Of a DNA stretch of 64,000 nucleotides, positions 11,080 to 23,247 are shown in pieces. Under the pieces are notes generated by a model that was given only the letters and a program-made list of their open reading frames with translations, was not told where the DNA came from and searched no databases. Source of the DNA: Bimastos eiseni. Lineage: Eukaryota; Annelida; Clitellata; Crassiclitellata; Lumbricidae. Position 1 is the stretch's first letter. Every line of letters starts with the position of its first letter. The position numbers and the translations under genes were made by a program. The stretch covers positions 1,218,282 to 1,282,281 of the forward strand of contig OY365809.1 in NCBI GenBank assembly GCA_959347315.1, read 5' to 3'.

Positions 11080-11455
11080 TTAAAGTAAAATATTGGTTAC
11101 TCTGGACCCTCTTTTATTGACTGTTGATAATCTGGTTTCCTTAAGAGATTTGTTATTACATGTAATTTATGATGTAAAGTTGCCGGAGTGGATCTCGTCA
11201 AGGAGGACTCGTTCGAGTGGTCAGTCAATATTTAATTGTCTGCGTTTTCGTCATTTTTTTCTCAATTTTTCAGTTATATCCGTAAACATTTGATGCATTG
11301 CATTGTCATGCAAGCCTGAAATGATTGTGTGCAAAATTTCAGCTCTGGACCTTTTGTGGTCGATGGCAACTTACTAGAAATACTGTTGAAAGATGTCCGA
11401 GTGGTCCGATCGGTTCGACCGTGACAAACTTTACGCAATTCAAGATAAATAAGAG
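11080..11455 (+). repeat. Dispersed ~340-bp repeat, single copy
   Basis: Shares ordered blocks with the tandem pair at 33242-33925: CTTTTATTGACT, CCTTAAGAGAT, TTATGATGTAAA, GGACTCGTTCGAGTGG, ATGTCCGTAAA-like, AATTTCAGCTCT and GACAAACTTTACGCAA. No coding potential or terminal repeats are visible; class unknown. Confidence 0.8.
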
Positions 11456-11667
11456 AAGGTCAAAAAGATTTTGAACGCTGTTTTTTGAATAACGGATGGA
11501 AATGGAACAAATAAAAGATGACGACCACATAGGGAATGGATAGATGACATCGAAGAATGGGGTGGAACAAGTCTCCTAGGGTTGAGTTACGCGGAAATGC
11601 ACAGAGACCCGTGGAAAGATGTAATCAGAAAGGAATCAGACACCGACGGGCGATGAACCCATGGTTG

Positions 11668-11950
11668 CTGTCTTATTGATTGATTTATATAGCGCCGTCG
11701 GAATCAAGGTACATTTAGAGTACTTTACAAGACAGTTCGCCGACAACGCTAATTCATAAATAATACTCCCCAATCAGCATTACATAAATTGAACAATTTT
11801 AACAATTTTAACGGTTTTTGAAGGCAAAGAGGGTTTAGATTTCCTGGATTGTTGCAGGCACGTGGGCCAGCGACCCGAAAGACCCAATCGCCCATTTTAG
11901 TTCTCGTGCTTGGCAACTTGAAATAGGGTCACTTGAAGTTTTAACACCGG
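11668..11950 (-). repeat. LINE-like tail fragment (TATATAGCGCC)
   Basis: TTGATTGATTTATATAGCGCC is the reverse complement of the common LINE tail seen repeatedly here (GGCGCTATATAAAT plus ATTG repeats). The following 250 bp has no clear coding content. Confidence 0.5.
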
Positions 11951-12138
11951 TACAAAAGCATTCAGAGGATCTTAGTAATCACCGCCTTGAAATGTTGGGC
12001 TTAAATAGATTCCCACTTGGTGAACTTTTGACTGATTTGTTGAACGAAGCCTCAGCAAATACCATCGACGGAATAAAATAATTTAAATTTCTAAAAATAA
12101 AAAAATGCCATTTCTCATTCGCGATTCTAGTAGCAGCT

Positions 12139-12211
12139 TCAGTCGTGATAACACGGATCATTGGCGTCGCCCTCCTCCTTTATCTAAGGCTGGGACTGGC
12201 ACTGTCAGAGT
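12139..12211 (-). repeat. GCCAGTCC family, copy 3
   Basis: Reverse-strand copy: CATTGGCGTCGCCCTCCTCC and GGGACTGGCACTGTCAGAGTG match the inverted consensus. Confidence 0.75.
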
Positions 12212-12556
12212 GCAAATAGTGGCGGAGTTATTTACTATTTTAGGGGACCTGTCTCAATTGATCGGAACAGTTTTCGCACGGAACTTTTTCGACCTCACAC
12301 CAACAGACGTCATGTCTCCTCCTCGCGATTCCTTTCAATTCGCCCTCCAGACTAGAATTGATTATTGACTTCATCAGAGACGATTCCAAACTCTTCCGCA
12401 TGAGCGATGTTAATGCTGGCGCTATATAAGTTCGATAAGATCAACGGTCGTGTCTTGGATTCGTCGTGAATACATTGAGCTCGGCTAATAGAGTGCCAGA
12501 CTCGACTGAGAGAGAGAGAGGGGTAAAGGTCTGAGATGATCGTCTCAAAAGACAGT

Positions 12557-12760
12557 TAGGCCTAATGTAACGTTATGTGATGTAGTACAGTGTATCTATA
12601 GTGTAGTGTAATGTTGTGTGGTCTATGTTGTGTATTTCATTGTATTGTAGCGTAGTGCAGTGCAATATAGTGTAGGGCCGTGTAGTGTGGTGTAGTTTAG
12701 TGTAGTTTAGTGTATTATAGTTTAGTGTATTGTAGTTTAGTGTATTGTAGTAAGGTGTGT
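12557..12760. repeat. Degenerate GTGTAGTTTA-type minisatellite
   Basis: A unit of about 10 bp based on GTGTAGT, decaying leftwards; clearest at 12690-12752. Confidence 0.7.
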
Positions 12761-13731
12761 TCGAGTAATAATAGGCCTAAATACATTTTGATGTCGGCCT
12801 ATTATGTAGATAGAATATCATCGCACTCAAAACAGCTGTGTAATTATTTTAAATAGTTCTCGACGATCAGATAGCATAAAATTTCCATAAAAGACCTTTA
12901 AGTATATTATTTTAATTTTAAAAGTAAACAGACATCAATTGCTAATTTATTAGGTCAACAGTAGTGCCTCCAGGTTGTTGAATTGCATGTCTGGTAACTT
13001 CTGAGGCCCTCAACATCTTCTATTACTAGATCAGTGGCTCTCAACTCCCACGTGGTCGAAACCTTCAGAAATTCATTAACAAGTTTTCAAAATTGTACTG
13101 CAGTCAAACTTGATTTTGTTTCAATGTCAGTTGCTAAATGCAGAAGAAAACACGTGGGGGATGACGATCTTCTCTTTGACGCTCCTCAGTGAATTGCAAA
13201 ATGCTATCACATAATATATCACATGTTTTTAACTTATCTTTTGTGAAACAATACAGATCGCATTCTGTTGTTTTGCTTCTTCATAAGTCAAGCTCACGTA
13301 TTTGTCATAAGTGTTAAACTTAATTTACTGAAACTACTAATATTGAGTATTACTCAAAAATAGTTGAAAGCACGAGTGTCTAACTTTATTGGCTATATTA
13401 CGTGGGTCTGAGGCAGACAAAAATCTAGTTAAGATCAAGATTTATTGACTTCAGCAATGATAATCTGGTTTACTATACGGAGACCCTCTCAGTCTGCTGA
13501 GTCGGACCTCCATCATGGCGCCATGGATGCTGGTAATACCTTGCATCTTGTTAATTCAAATGGCAGCTCGTCATTTGACTCAGTTGACCACTCCAAACTT
13601 CCTCAGCGCCACTACATTTCTTCTGCTGGCCATGGTGATAAATCATGTATTAGACGTCTTGGTCTCGAAATTCCAAGTTTTGCATGCAAGTCTGATGTAA
13701 TGTAGTTGTAATGTAATTTTAGTGCAGTGGA

Positions 13732-14007
13732 AGCTTATATAGCGTCACTCGATATCACAGGCACCCACGACTCAACACATAGCTAAACGGAGAGCACGAA
13801 AATCTTTAGTCGCCTCCGGAAACCATCAGAGGAAAAGAGAACAGCTCTTCCCGAAAGGGAAGGGGAGGCTATTCCAGTTGGTTGGACCCACCTATGCGAA
13901 ATTGCGAAGCTCGTGGAATGGGTGTGGCAGAGCGAATGCGGGGAACCACCAGCAGTCCGCAGTCAGAAGAGCGAAGGAAAGCTCGGTGCAGAGTAGAGAA
14001 GACCCTT
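13732..14007. repeat. Probable dispersed element fragment with TATATAGCGTC start
   Basis: Begins TTATATAGCGTCAC and contains GCTAAACGGAGAGCAC, words also found in tail fragments at 15.6, 34.5 and 57.9 kb. The class is not resolved. Confidence 0.35.
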
Positions 14008-14226
14008 GTGTGGCACGGTGGCCGATTGGTTAGAACGTTCGGCCCGCAACGCTCACTGTGTGCTGAGCGAGCGGGTTCGACCCTCGTTCGAGGCGTCGCC
14101 GTGTAGGAAAATTGAGCAAGTCCTTCGCGCACAATTGCTCTGCGGTACAACTGCAGTTGCGCTGAGCAAAACACTTTAGAGGATGGGCAATATAAAGCTT
14201 CAGAATAAAATAAGAAATAAAACAAT
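14008..14226 (+). mobile_element. tRNA-derived SINE
   Basis: The head GGCACGGTGGCCGATTGGTT with downstream GCGGGTTCGACCC supplies A-box- and B-box-like pol III promoter elements at tRNA spacing. It is followed by a tRNA-unrelated body and an AATAAAATAAGAAATAAAA tail near 14207-14225. Too degenerate in the acceptor and variable region to be a functional tRNA. Confidence 0.65.
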
Positions 14227-14708
14227 AATGCAAAGAGCCTGAAGGTAGGCAGTGGCAGACCCAAGGAGACAGTTACGCATCATTACGTACCCATAACTAT
14301 CAAAATGATACTGATGTTAATGCTGATGATGACGATGAACAGTGCTTAAAAATTAAATGTCCAGTGCAAACAGGTTGTTGCCTAATGGGGCAATGGGTAC
14401 TACCATCTGGCGAATATCGCGTACTGGTACACAAAAAGCGTTCAATTAATCTGTTAATTTGTGGTATCACCGTTGTTTTGAAACGATAAAGTCTGGTCAT
14501 TGACTGATTCTACTTCGATAGCACTCCAAGCGAATAATCGTATAACTAAATGGACTCGCAGCTCAAGAAATACCAAACGCATTTCACAGCAAATTCTTCC
14601 AAAAATTGATGTTTCAATTGCAAGATGTGAACGAGCATTCAGAAAATTAAAGCTAATCTTGTCGTTTTTACGGGCTTCCTTGAGATAGAATTGCACTCGC
14701 GTTGCCAC

Positions 14709-14753
14709 GGGGTTGGGGGTTGGGGGTTGGGGGTTGGGGGTTGGGGTTGGGGG
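14709..14753 (+). repeat. G-rich (GGGGGTT)n tract
   Basis: Six G runs of four or five bases separated by TT; sequence suitable for a G-quadruplex. Only about 45 bp, so not a telomere. Confidence 0.85.
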
Positions 14754-14759
14754 CAGAGA

Positions 14760-16700
14760 TGCAGCTGCCCCTCCCCAATCCCTGCCCCGGCTGGCTCTTG
14801 GGATCAGTGCAAATTCAATGATTTTTAAATTGAGGCGAGTACCCTACGTGGTCTGTGATTTGACATTTCACATCTATGCTTCATATAATATAATAATTTC
14901 TGGTAACTTTTGGGATGATTTAAGTCCCATTTTTGAAATTATAGTATAAATATTTGAGGTAGGCCTATACATGAGCGCAAAAATGTGCACCGTTTGCCTT
15001 CAAGCGCTTACAAATGCGCATGACCCTGGGGCTCCGACCCAGACTTGGCTGTGGAGCTTACAACGCTCCCCAGGCAGGCATGTACCCTATAGTCGTCAGA
15101 GGTTTTTGCAAGGTCGTCATAGCGATCTAGCTCTTCCTACTTAGCATTGAACTAGAAACATTAGCGAAAACAAATTTTTAACTTTATTGACCAATTTGTG
15201 ACAGATAATTCAAGAAAACTTAACTCTTTGTAGACTGTCTTTGACAGTCGTGTATAAATAGCCTTTAAATGTATTTGAAAGATATGAAATTAATTAGAAA
15301 AAAGGACGCCAATTCTGCAGTTTGTCCTGGACGCAAAAAACCCTAGCTATGCTTCTGAGTTTCTGAGCATCTATCGCTTTTTCAAAACCTGTCTCTTCTT
15401 GAACATCCATTCGCACTGGAAGTGCTTCTATGAATTTACCGCATTACCTGAAGTTTTGCAAAATGTTTATTTTGTTGCGCTTTTCATATTCTGTGCATAT
15501 TGTCGTAACGTGAAGGCGTCTGTTTCCTGGTCGGCTTAGTGCAGATTATTGGCAAATTCTACAAAGTCTTGTGTTTAAATGTTTGGCCATGGTTGCCTCA
15601 GAGGCTCAGAGAGAGTGACACACTTATAAACCGCCACACTGTAGCCAAGTGGAGAGCACCAGTTCATTCACGAGCGCTGGGTCGAATCAGAGGGTTGTCA
15701 AAACTGTAGTCCATGGAGGATCGAGGTCCGATTGCTTGTAATAAAATGTGTCACGACCCATAAATCTACAGAGTTTTGTTTATGGAATCCAAGAGTGTTT
15801 TGTTAAATCTATACAAACCATTCATGCAGTGACTCCGTCATACAGCGTTTTGCTGCATGCACAACTTCCAGCGTGGATTCTACATGAAAGGAGTACACGA
15901 GAGTTGAACAGACAGGTGTGACTACAAATGAGAACCGAGGTAAACAGGTCCGAACGACAACGAGTTTTGGCACACTTGAACAGAACTGGCATTTGGTAAT
16001 ATCATTTGCTCTTGTAGAAACCCTTTGCTGTTACAACATCTTTTGCCACAGCATCTAAATGTTTGTAGAAACAGATTTTGTAGCAGATGTCATCGTTTGC
16101 GAGTGTCGACCTTTGAATTCTCAAAGCAGGATGATTTCAGTGACCACATATCCTTTTCGCCACGATCTACATTCAATCACTTTTATCGTAATCGTGAACC
16201 CAACTTTCAAAAGTGACACCAGGCAGTAGATCCGTATGACTCATATCAATGGTGTCTGAAGTGTAAGGGTGTACAATGAGACTTAGGACGGCAGCTTTTT
16301 GTTTTGACTCACATGATACGCAGGGCGATGCAGGCGAGGGCCTGCGAGTGCAGGCAATCTTACAACAAGACTTGACAGATGATACCCTGCATCGCCGAAA
16401 GACTGTCTGTCAACTGACTACCTATCTCATTTCTGTACTTTTGTAGCTATAACAAACCCACATTCTGACTAGGCTGCACTGTGAGAGGCGATACGCTTCA
16501 CTCCCTTCAGGCTCGGGGTTCCTAAGCAATGTGCCGACAACATCCCTTTTCTTATGCCCTGCCGAGTGCAATTGTTTCAAGTACAAAGGGCAGGCTGTTC
16601 ATTGACCAAAACTGACGGGTGTCGTATCGCCACTAACTTTACTACACAACGAACAGAGATAGAAAGAAAAAACCGACAGTGTGTTCTCAATAAAAGTGTC
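14760..16700. other. No gene recognised
   Basis: Mostly unique-looking. At 15650-15690 the word AGAGCACCAGTTCATTCACG recurs in similar form at 34580 and 57976, marking an unclassified dispersed repeat. Confidence 0.45.
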
Positions 16701-16702
16701 AC

Positions 16703-16916
16703 GCCGGGTACCCGCTCGATGCTGACTCTCCGGGTTATCAGATACCCGACATTCCGTAAAAACGCGCGATTCTATCTGAGCATATGCCAGAAATGTTCCG
16801 TTGATCAAATCAGCTGTCTGTCCGGGCAATGAAATTGGTTCTCTGGTGACATTCCGTAAAAATTTGAAATTCCATACATTTCCTAACAAAATGTCCGTGG
16901 GTCGACGGGTACCCAG
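16703..16916. mobile_element. GGGTACCC-terminated MITE, copy 2
   Basis: GGGTACCCGCTCGATGCTGA at the left and CGACGGGTACCC at the right. The inner ATTCCGTAAAAACGCG and CATTTCCTAACAAAATGTCC match copy 1 at 9190. It is about 60 bp longer because of an internal segment (about 16778-16848). Confidence 0.6.
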
Positions 16917-17289
16917 GCCGTGATCTCAAAATTTGCTGACAAACAACTCGTGTTAGCTAATTGGTTGGGGTCAATGTTCCCTCCAGGCTGTGCGCATGGG
17001 AGCACGCAAACGGGCAGTGGAGCCAGAGCACACATCAATTTAATGTGCGCACAATTTGCTTTATAAAACCCTGTAAATCGAGTCTCCAAGCTGACTGCGG
17101 CCTACCTTACTCCAGAAAATTTCATTCTTGGCTGATACGTGCCCCTATTTACCTTTAGACAAGGGACTTTCTTAGGTTATCAGAGCTTATCAACATTGAC
17201 TTTTAGACAATTATGGTCGTTAGTCAACAACTACCATCGCATTCTGATCGGACCTGCGCACAAAAGAGTGAACCATTTACTGGCACTGT

Positions 17290-17612
17290 GTTGTGGGCAG
17301 TGCGCCTGTCTATTTTAGGGATCTGTTGACCTTAACTTCGGCTTCTTCTGGTCGCCGATCTCTTCGCTCGGCCTCTAGAGACAACTTTGTTGTTCCACAT
17401 GCTCATACCGCAACCAGGCAAAATAGAGATTTTGCAATTGTGGTCCCATCTGACCTGCGCTCTCTCCCACGCGACCTGTCTGGCTCTTTCTATAAACTTC
17501 TTAAGACTTTCTTTCTTGACCGGGCCTGGGTCGGGAGCGCCTCACAATAGTTATTTTGAAGAGACGCTATATAAATTGCATTGATTGATTGATTGATCGA
17601 TTGATTGAATGA
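17290..17612 (+). mobile_element. CR1/L2-like LINE 3' end
   Basis: The + frame 17293-17550 encodes SASSGRRSLRSAS, then AIVVPSDLRSLPRDLSGSF, then YKLLKTFFL, which is the usual C-terminal layout of CR1/L2 LINE ORF2 (..RSLRS..LW..LP..SF...LKT.LF). It is followed by CGGGAGCGCC..GACGCTATATAAATTG and ATTGATTG repeats, the element's 3' tail. The conserved LWNSLP is degraded and the 5' part with the RT core is missing. Confidence 0.8.
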
Positions 17613-18120
17613 TTGATTTATAGAATGTTGCGCACACAAAATTTCTTACGTACACTATCTTACAAAATTGGGGGAGGGGAATTAGTTGGGGTTGAGATGA
17701 TAATCACGACACAGTTCTCCCTGTCCAGAGATTTGAACCCCTGCACCGATCTCTCGATGATTCAATTCGTAGCTGGTCAAACACTCTAATATACTTATAA
17801 TACTAATTTTTAGAATTTTGGTGCTTTCGAGGGTACTTCTCCTTTGACCTCGGCGGACTAGGTCTGACCTTCCGGACAACAATAATAAGTAATAATCTTT
17901 CAGTGCCTGGGGAACGAAATACCTCACGGTATGTATACAGATATACATACAATAATATTTTACGCTATGCTGTAATTATATATATATTGTTGGATGTCGC
18001 AGTAAGATAGTTTACTTACTGCTAAATCGCTAACGCTATATCTGACAACACTATGTATTTGACTCTATATAGACAGGCCAGGCACCATTGTCTAGAAAGG
18101 GATGGTCAAATCTGCTATAT

Positions 18121-18360
18121 AAGCGAGTGCTTGACTATTTATCGGCCCTTTTCTTTTTGCTTTCGGTTGCTGTTACTTAGGTAAAGCGAAGGCGCGACGA
18201 AGCCATTTAGAAAAAACCTAGAGACGGTTTGGTGGCTTGGAACGGTGGAACAGGTATTGGGTATAGTGGTTTTCGCGTTTCGACACCAAGGTGTCTGGTA
18301 TTGCGAAGGTCCACCGTTCCGTCGCATATTTAAGACTAGTTGTAAAAACACTAGTTTTCG
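18121..18360. other. No gene recognised
   Basis: Unique-looking sequence between LINE debris and a TA tract; nothing supportable. Confidence 0.4.
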
Positions 18361-18557
18361 TTTGCTCTCGGTGCCATGCTTGCTAGCTGACCGAGCTGTT
18401 TTAATAGAGTTTTAGCCGTCTGGAAACTCATGTGAGAATCTCGTTTCAGGTTGTATGTTTTGTTCTCTTTCCGGTGTGAAAATATAATTTCCATTTTTAA
18501 AACACATCTTTGTAGTCTGTTTAGAGTAAGACCTACGATCACTTGCCTAGACATAAC

Positions 18558-18561
<4 letters not shown>

Positions 18562-18601
<40 letters not shown>
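18562..18601. repeat. TA dinucleotide tract
   Basis: Forty bases of uninterrupted (TA)n. Confidence 0.95.
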
Positions 18602-18604
<3 letters not shown>

Positions 18605-18659
18605 GCGAGTCGGAACAATGTAAGCAATCTAACTGATCTGTAACCACACCGTTAGCTTC

Positions 18660-19060
18660 ACCTACTCACGGCACGCGTGTTTCTCGGTTCGCCAGTCCTA
18701 GGCAACGGGTCCGCTCGCATCGCCTCACCCCTGCAGGGCCATCATCAGCCTGGCCTCCGAACGGCCTCTGCCCTCACCGAGAGTGCACATTAGCATCTGG
18801 CGGTGGAAGAAGAAGAGGATGCAGAAAGGCAGAGGAGGTGAGGGAGGGAAGGATGGTGGGCCTCATCGGTTGCTGCAGAGGAGGAAGCTGCTGGCGATGG
18901 TCGTCGGTCGGTATCAGTCTACATTATTTATCAGTCGGTCGGCTGCAATGCATCTTGAGACTGACGGTGATGGTGACGAGGCAGGGATCGGCAACAGCTG
19001 TCGGGCGGCGGTCGACGTGCGTTGTGGCGGAGGCCGAGGACGCTAGGACTAGGGTGAGTA
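18660..19060 (+). promoter_or_regulatory. CpG-rich patch; possible promoter/first exon
   Basis: In an otherwise CpG-poor, AT-rich window this segment is GC-rich with clustered CpGs, especially 18668-18780. It ends with a strong splice-donor-like CTAGGGTGAGT (GT at 19054-19055) and contains another at 18837 (GAGGTGAGGG). A GC-rich untranslated first exon is possible; the transferase gene starting at 39 kb has an upstream splice acceptor and needs such an exon. The link is inference only; no TATA box or initiator was identified. Confidence 0.25.
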
Positions 19061-19261
19061 CCGGCGTCTTGACGGGCGTTTATTGATTTCAGAAGGGAGC
19101 GTTCGGAGATGCTACTGGGTTCAGAGGAGGAAGGGAGAAGGAGGCTGTCTTTCGCTCGGTGGTGATGCTCAGAAATGTTGCGAATGAAAGAGTTGTGACT
19201 ATTAATTATTCGTTCGTTTTTCTCATGTATAGACCTATATATCATCGTAATCGTAATCTCC

Positions 19262-19640
19262 ACATTTCTAAAGCGCCACTTGAAAGATAAGCGCAGTGAT
19301 GATGGAGGAACCGAGAAGGCACGAAATTCAGGAGGAAGGTCGTTCCAGAGACGAGGTGCGGCGTTTGATATGGCGCGGTTGGAGAACTTGAGATGAGATG
19401 TAATCGGGGGTCGAGTGAGGGTGATGCAAGAGAACGATCGGTTGGGGCGGGTTGGCAGCTAAGATGGTGAAGAGTTCGCGAAGAAATTTGGGCTGGGAAT
19501 ATTGTATGGAGTTGTAAGTTAGTGATAAGACTTTGAAGTGAATGCGCTCTGGGATTTTGAGCTAGTGAGATGATTTGAGGATTGGGGTGATGTGAAGATG
19601 CTTGGGTGTTCTGGTGATGGCTCTGGCTAATGAGTTTTGG
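19262..19640 (-). pseudogene. CR1/L2-like LINE reverse transcriptase C-terminus
   Basis: Translating the - strand from about 19640 gives RTPKHLHITPILKS, then PERIHFKVLSLTYNSIQ with FLRELF, and after frame changes HLKFSNRAISNAAPRLWNDL. These are the ordered C-terminal motifs of CR1/L2-type LINE ORF2. Stops and frameshifts show it is dead; the RT palm domain is absent. Confidence 0.8.
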
Positions 19641-20039
19641 ATTGATTGTTAACGTTTGATTTGTTTGGCTTCAAGGTTGAGAAAAAGGTAGCTGATATTG
19701 TTTAATACTTCGTGTTACATGACGTTTCACTATAATTCAGTTCAATTACGTTATATTCTTTTTATTTCTGTTGAATTCCGTCCTGTAGCCTTTCAGTTGT
19801 TCTCTATTCCGCTCCACTCTATTCGGTTCTAAGATATTCCGTTCTAGTATCCCTTTTATTCTGTTCTATTAAGCATTCTGATCCGTTCTCTTCCATTCCG
19901 TTCTATTTTGTTCCGATTATTTCTATTCCACTCTATTGTATTTTTGGTGGTCGATTGGTCAGGGCGGTCGGTCCTTAACGCGGAGAGAACGACTGGGTCA
20001 AAATACTTGAACGAATTGAATATAAAATCATATGACTCA

Positions 20040-20345
20040 CCTATAACACTGCATTTCTCCCTGCTCTCATACCTCCTTCAGTTGTTCACGATTCAACCAC
20101 ATTTTTCAACCCGTTCCTCTTCCACCCTCTCCCTGCTCCGCCCTTTCGCCACGTCATCACCTATAATTTCAAATGGTTCCAAAGCCATTGCTGTCCCACC
20201 CCCTGGGAAGAAACTCCGTCCATTTTTAAGACAAATAAATATCGGATCTATCCCACGAACTCATCGTAACGTCACCTATCTTTCAACATGTTTTCGCTCA
20301 AAACTGAAAACACTGCTTCTCACAAATCCCATTCTGATTCCTTGT
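20040..20345 (+). pseudogene. L2/CR1-like LINE C-terminal remnant
   Basis: The + frame contains SYLLQLFTIQPHFSTRSSST, then ISNGSKAIAVPPP and CFRSKLKTLLLT, a degraded version of the LL.LFT.QPP.STRSSS..NRS...AAP.LWN.LP...F.SKLKTLLF arrangement in L2/CR1 LINE C-termini. The reading frame then runs into the CCTG repeat. Confidence 0.65.
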
Positions 20346-20365
20346 ATTTCCTCTGCTCTATCCAT

Positions 20366-20547
<182 letters not shown>

Positions 20548-20954
20548 AACTCTCTGGATTTTGACCCCATCTATCGATTATTGTTTCGACTAAGTGCCTG
20601 TGGATAAGCTGGTTTTCGCGATTTGGCTCGCTGCCAGCTCTCCACTGGTCACCGTGTAAATTTCGAGATTATGTTTAGCGGATGCTGTAGAAATATTGAG
20701 CTTACGATTACGACGTTTGGTCTGTAGCGCATACCATGATCCATCACGATCTAGTCTTTCATCTCTGTGTATTATATAGTTATCTATAAAGCGCATCGAG
20801 CGCAGTGACGACAAACAGAAGAGTATGAATCCGTTTACTTGTATATATTTCCCTTTTCATCTGAATCTTTGCTCTTTTTTATCGAACAAATTCCGTTTTC
20901 TTCGTTAACAAGAAGATGCTTAGAGAAAGACTTCATTGATCTCGAACACGGTTT

Positions 20955-21291
20955 GATCAACCAATCAATCAATCAACTAATCAAATAATTAACGTGAGCT
21001 TAATATTGCTCTTCTTCAAGATATCTACTCAAAGACGCTCCCGGTCTGACTACGGCTGAAAAATAAAGATTTCAAAGAAGAGTAAAATTCAGGAGAGGAA
21101 TTTCTATGAATTGCTTTCTATAGACATTTTGTTGATCCAATGGTATAATTCATCCATATAACCATCCATGCCATCTGTCAGCTATCAACGGGATCCGTTG
21201 GTTGGTTCCACGCTTATGCGTGGGCCCACCTCTTGTAATTACTTCTTCTCACTGTGCACTGTCTTGCTAACAGATGTAAAATATGCTTAGT

Positions 21292-21327
<36 letters not shown>

Positions 21328-21378
21328 CCAGAGACGAGATCGCCTCTGAGTTGATATATCGAAGGGGCGCTATATAAA
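20955..21378. repeat. Two LINE 3' tails facing each other, with a TA tract
   Basis: On the -, CAATCAATCAATC..TCTACTCAAAGACGCTCCCG (20960-21047); on the +, GATCGCCTCTGAGTTG..GAAGGGGCGCTATATAAATG (21338-21380). A TA tract (21296-21326) lies between. The tail pairs suggest separate insertions of the same LINE type. Confidence 0.6.
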
Positions 21379-21485
21379 TGTTCGATTACATTACAATCAT
21401 CGATATCATGTTTGGTTTGGTAGCCATCTTGCAACTAGAATTGTCTCTCTGTCTTACTCACTTCCTCTTCTTGTTTTCTGCTTTT

Positions 21486-21882
21486 TCAAGCAAGTTCAAC
21501 TGGTCGACGTCGCCATTCCTCTCGCTTCTGCGCTTCCTCTCTAAGTCTCTAATAGCCATCTGGCATCATCCAGTCTAGCATCATTCGTCTTGGTCTCCCT
21601 CCTCCGTGTTTTCCTTCCACCTTCCCTTTTATGATAGTGGTCATTATTGAGTTTCCTCTTAGCACATACCTTATCCATCTCCGTTGTCTCTGTCTTATCG
21701 TGCGTAGTAGGGTTCTTTCTTCTCCTGTTATTCCCAGCATCTCTTCCTTTATTACATTCTCTCCATTCTCATCCATATCCACAACTCGAAGGCTTTCGAT
21801 CTTTTAACATCTTCCTTCCGCATTGTCCATCTCTCTGAGCCGTACAATACCAGACTCCATACTGCGGTCTTTATTACTGACT
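21486..21882 (-). pseudogene. Non-LTR retrotransposon reverse transcriptase 3' end
   Basis: The - strand encodes VIKTAVWSLVLYGSERWTMR, then RKEDVKRSKAFELWIW, then after a frame change GEERTLLRTIRQRQRRWI, GGGRPRRMMLDWM and REEAQKREEWRRRPVELA, ending at a stop at 21486-21488. This is the C-terminal region of the invertebrate endonuclease-reverse-transcriptase LINEs (..LYGSETWT..RRW.GH.LR..GRPR...DW..). One frameshift and one in-frame TAG (in DGY*RLRE) show it is inactive. Confidence 0.85.
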
Positions 21883-21899
21883 GATCATCTGAATATTAT

Positions 21900-23240
21900 T
21901 GATCTGACTCTAGCTTGGTATATTAATGGTGCATCATCGACTTGTGTAGTAGACATCTGGTGCAATAGAGGTCATTGATCATCATTAAAAATTGCATTTT
22001 ATGCCACAAAGGTGTAGTGTATTGCTTGATGATATGAGTACCTGGTATTATTATACGCAAGCCCCAAACGCTCGTGTATCTGGGTTGTATAGGAACTAAG
22101 AAGACGATTCTAAGGCAATGGCAGAAGCGTGTAATTATATTTTTATTAGCACCTCTCTGGACTTTTTTCAAAGTACAAATACCAGAAAACAATAGGACCA
22201 TTTTGTATACACAATCCACCTCTTCACTCCTATAGTCTGTGACACGGATTCGTTTTCCTTGAGCAATTATATTACCAAATAATGAGTTAGCGATCGTGGC
22301 GAACAAAGCACTCAATTGTGATTCCATTAATTGGCTTAGCCGTGGACCCCGAGAAACACATGGAGGCTGAACTGTTACCAGGTGGGGGCTGACTCACGGC
22401 TTCCTAGTTATAAATTTAGACGACCGTGGCTGACTGCAGTTAGCATAAACACAGCTGAACAATGCTTGTAATGTGTATGGCAGTCAAAAAGTCATAAACT
22501 ATTTTTTATTATGACATCTACATGAAGCATACGTAAGCAAGACGAAGATGCACACAGTTACATTTATACTGCGCCCTTGATAAAGTGTGGAGGCTTTTTA
22601 TAAACAAAGCTTACCTGTTTTCTTGATGGATTTTCCAGAGAACAATAAGAATATTAGGTAATGATTGTAGTCAAACGAGTATATTGAGCGTTAACATGCC
22701 TCACCTTCAACGTATATTTAAACTCACAGTTGCAATATTGGGAGACAGTAATGTTGGAGTGGTTAAACAAGTATTAATTCGCACAATAACAGAGGCACTT
22801 TTTAAATGTCAGAATACAATACACACACGTACATACATACGTACATACGTACATGTAGAAGGATGGCGCTGTATATCTCTGTGTCAGAGATCTAATGACC
22901 TTTGCACCTGACCCAGTTCGGTTTCTGTCTGATCTGCCCACTGTCTGTCTTCTTGTCATGCTGTTTGTCTCTCAATGCGTCTGTCTCTGTCTGTCTTTCG
23001 GTCCTTAACAGTTCGTATACGGCTCTCAGATTGATACAGTCGTCTGTCTTCAATTAACTTTTTCTTAAAACCTCTTTTCTATTTCATGTTCAGCTACGCA
23101 AAGTAAAATCGTTCAAGCCCAAGCGTCTGCCATAAATCAATTAAGAAAATGGTCAGAACAGTTAATAAGCAATATATTGCACAATCAACGCCGTTACTTT
23201 TCGTTAGCAATAAAAACTGATTTAAGAAGCTAAAATGGAG
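21900..23240. other. No gene recognised
   Basis: A 134-codon frame at 21923-22327 (-) has no recognisable domain. A small ACATACGT run lies at 22820-22855. Confidence 0.45.
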
Positions 23241-23247
23241 TTTTACC

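Noticed and set aside
13032..13440. hAT element starting CAGTGGCTCTCAACTCC
   Set aside because: No matching right end, target duplication or transposase fragment.
14008..14106. Functional tRNA gene
   Set aside because: A and B boxes are present, but the stems do not pair properly and it continues into a SINE body and tail.
13869..14264. 131-codon - strand frame
   Set aside because: It spans the tRNA-derived SINE and another repeat, with no protein family features.
14709..14753. Telomeric repeat
   Set aside because: GGGGGTT does not match the animal TTAGGG and the tract is only about 45 bp.
17690..17770. tRNA-like sequence on the - strand (GGGGTTCAAATCTC B-box-like)
   Set aside because: The A box and stems are unconvincing; too weak to call.
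18783..19086. Two overlapping 82-87-codon frames in the CpG-rich patch
   Set aside because: Composition-driven and without motifs; the region is more plausible as untranslated exon or promoter.
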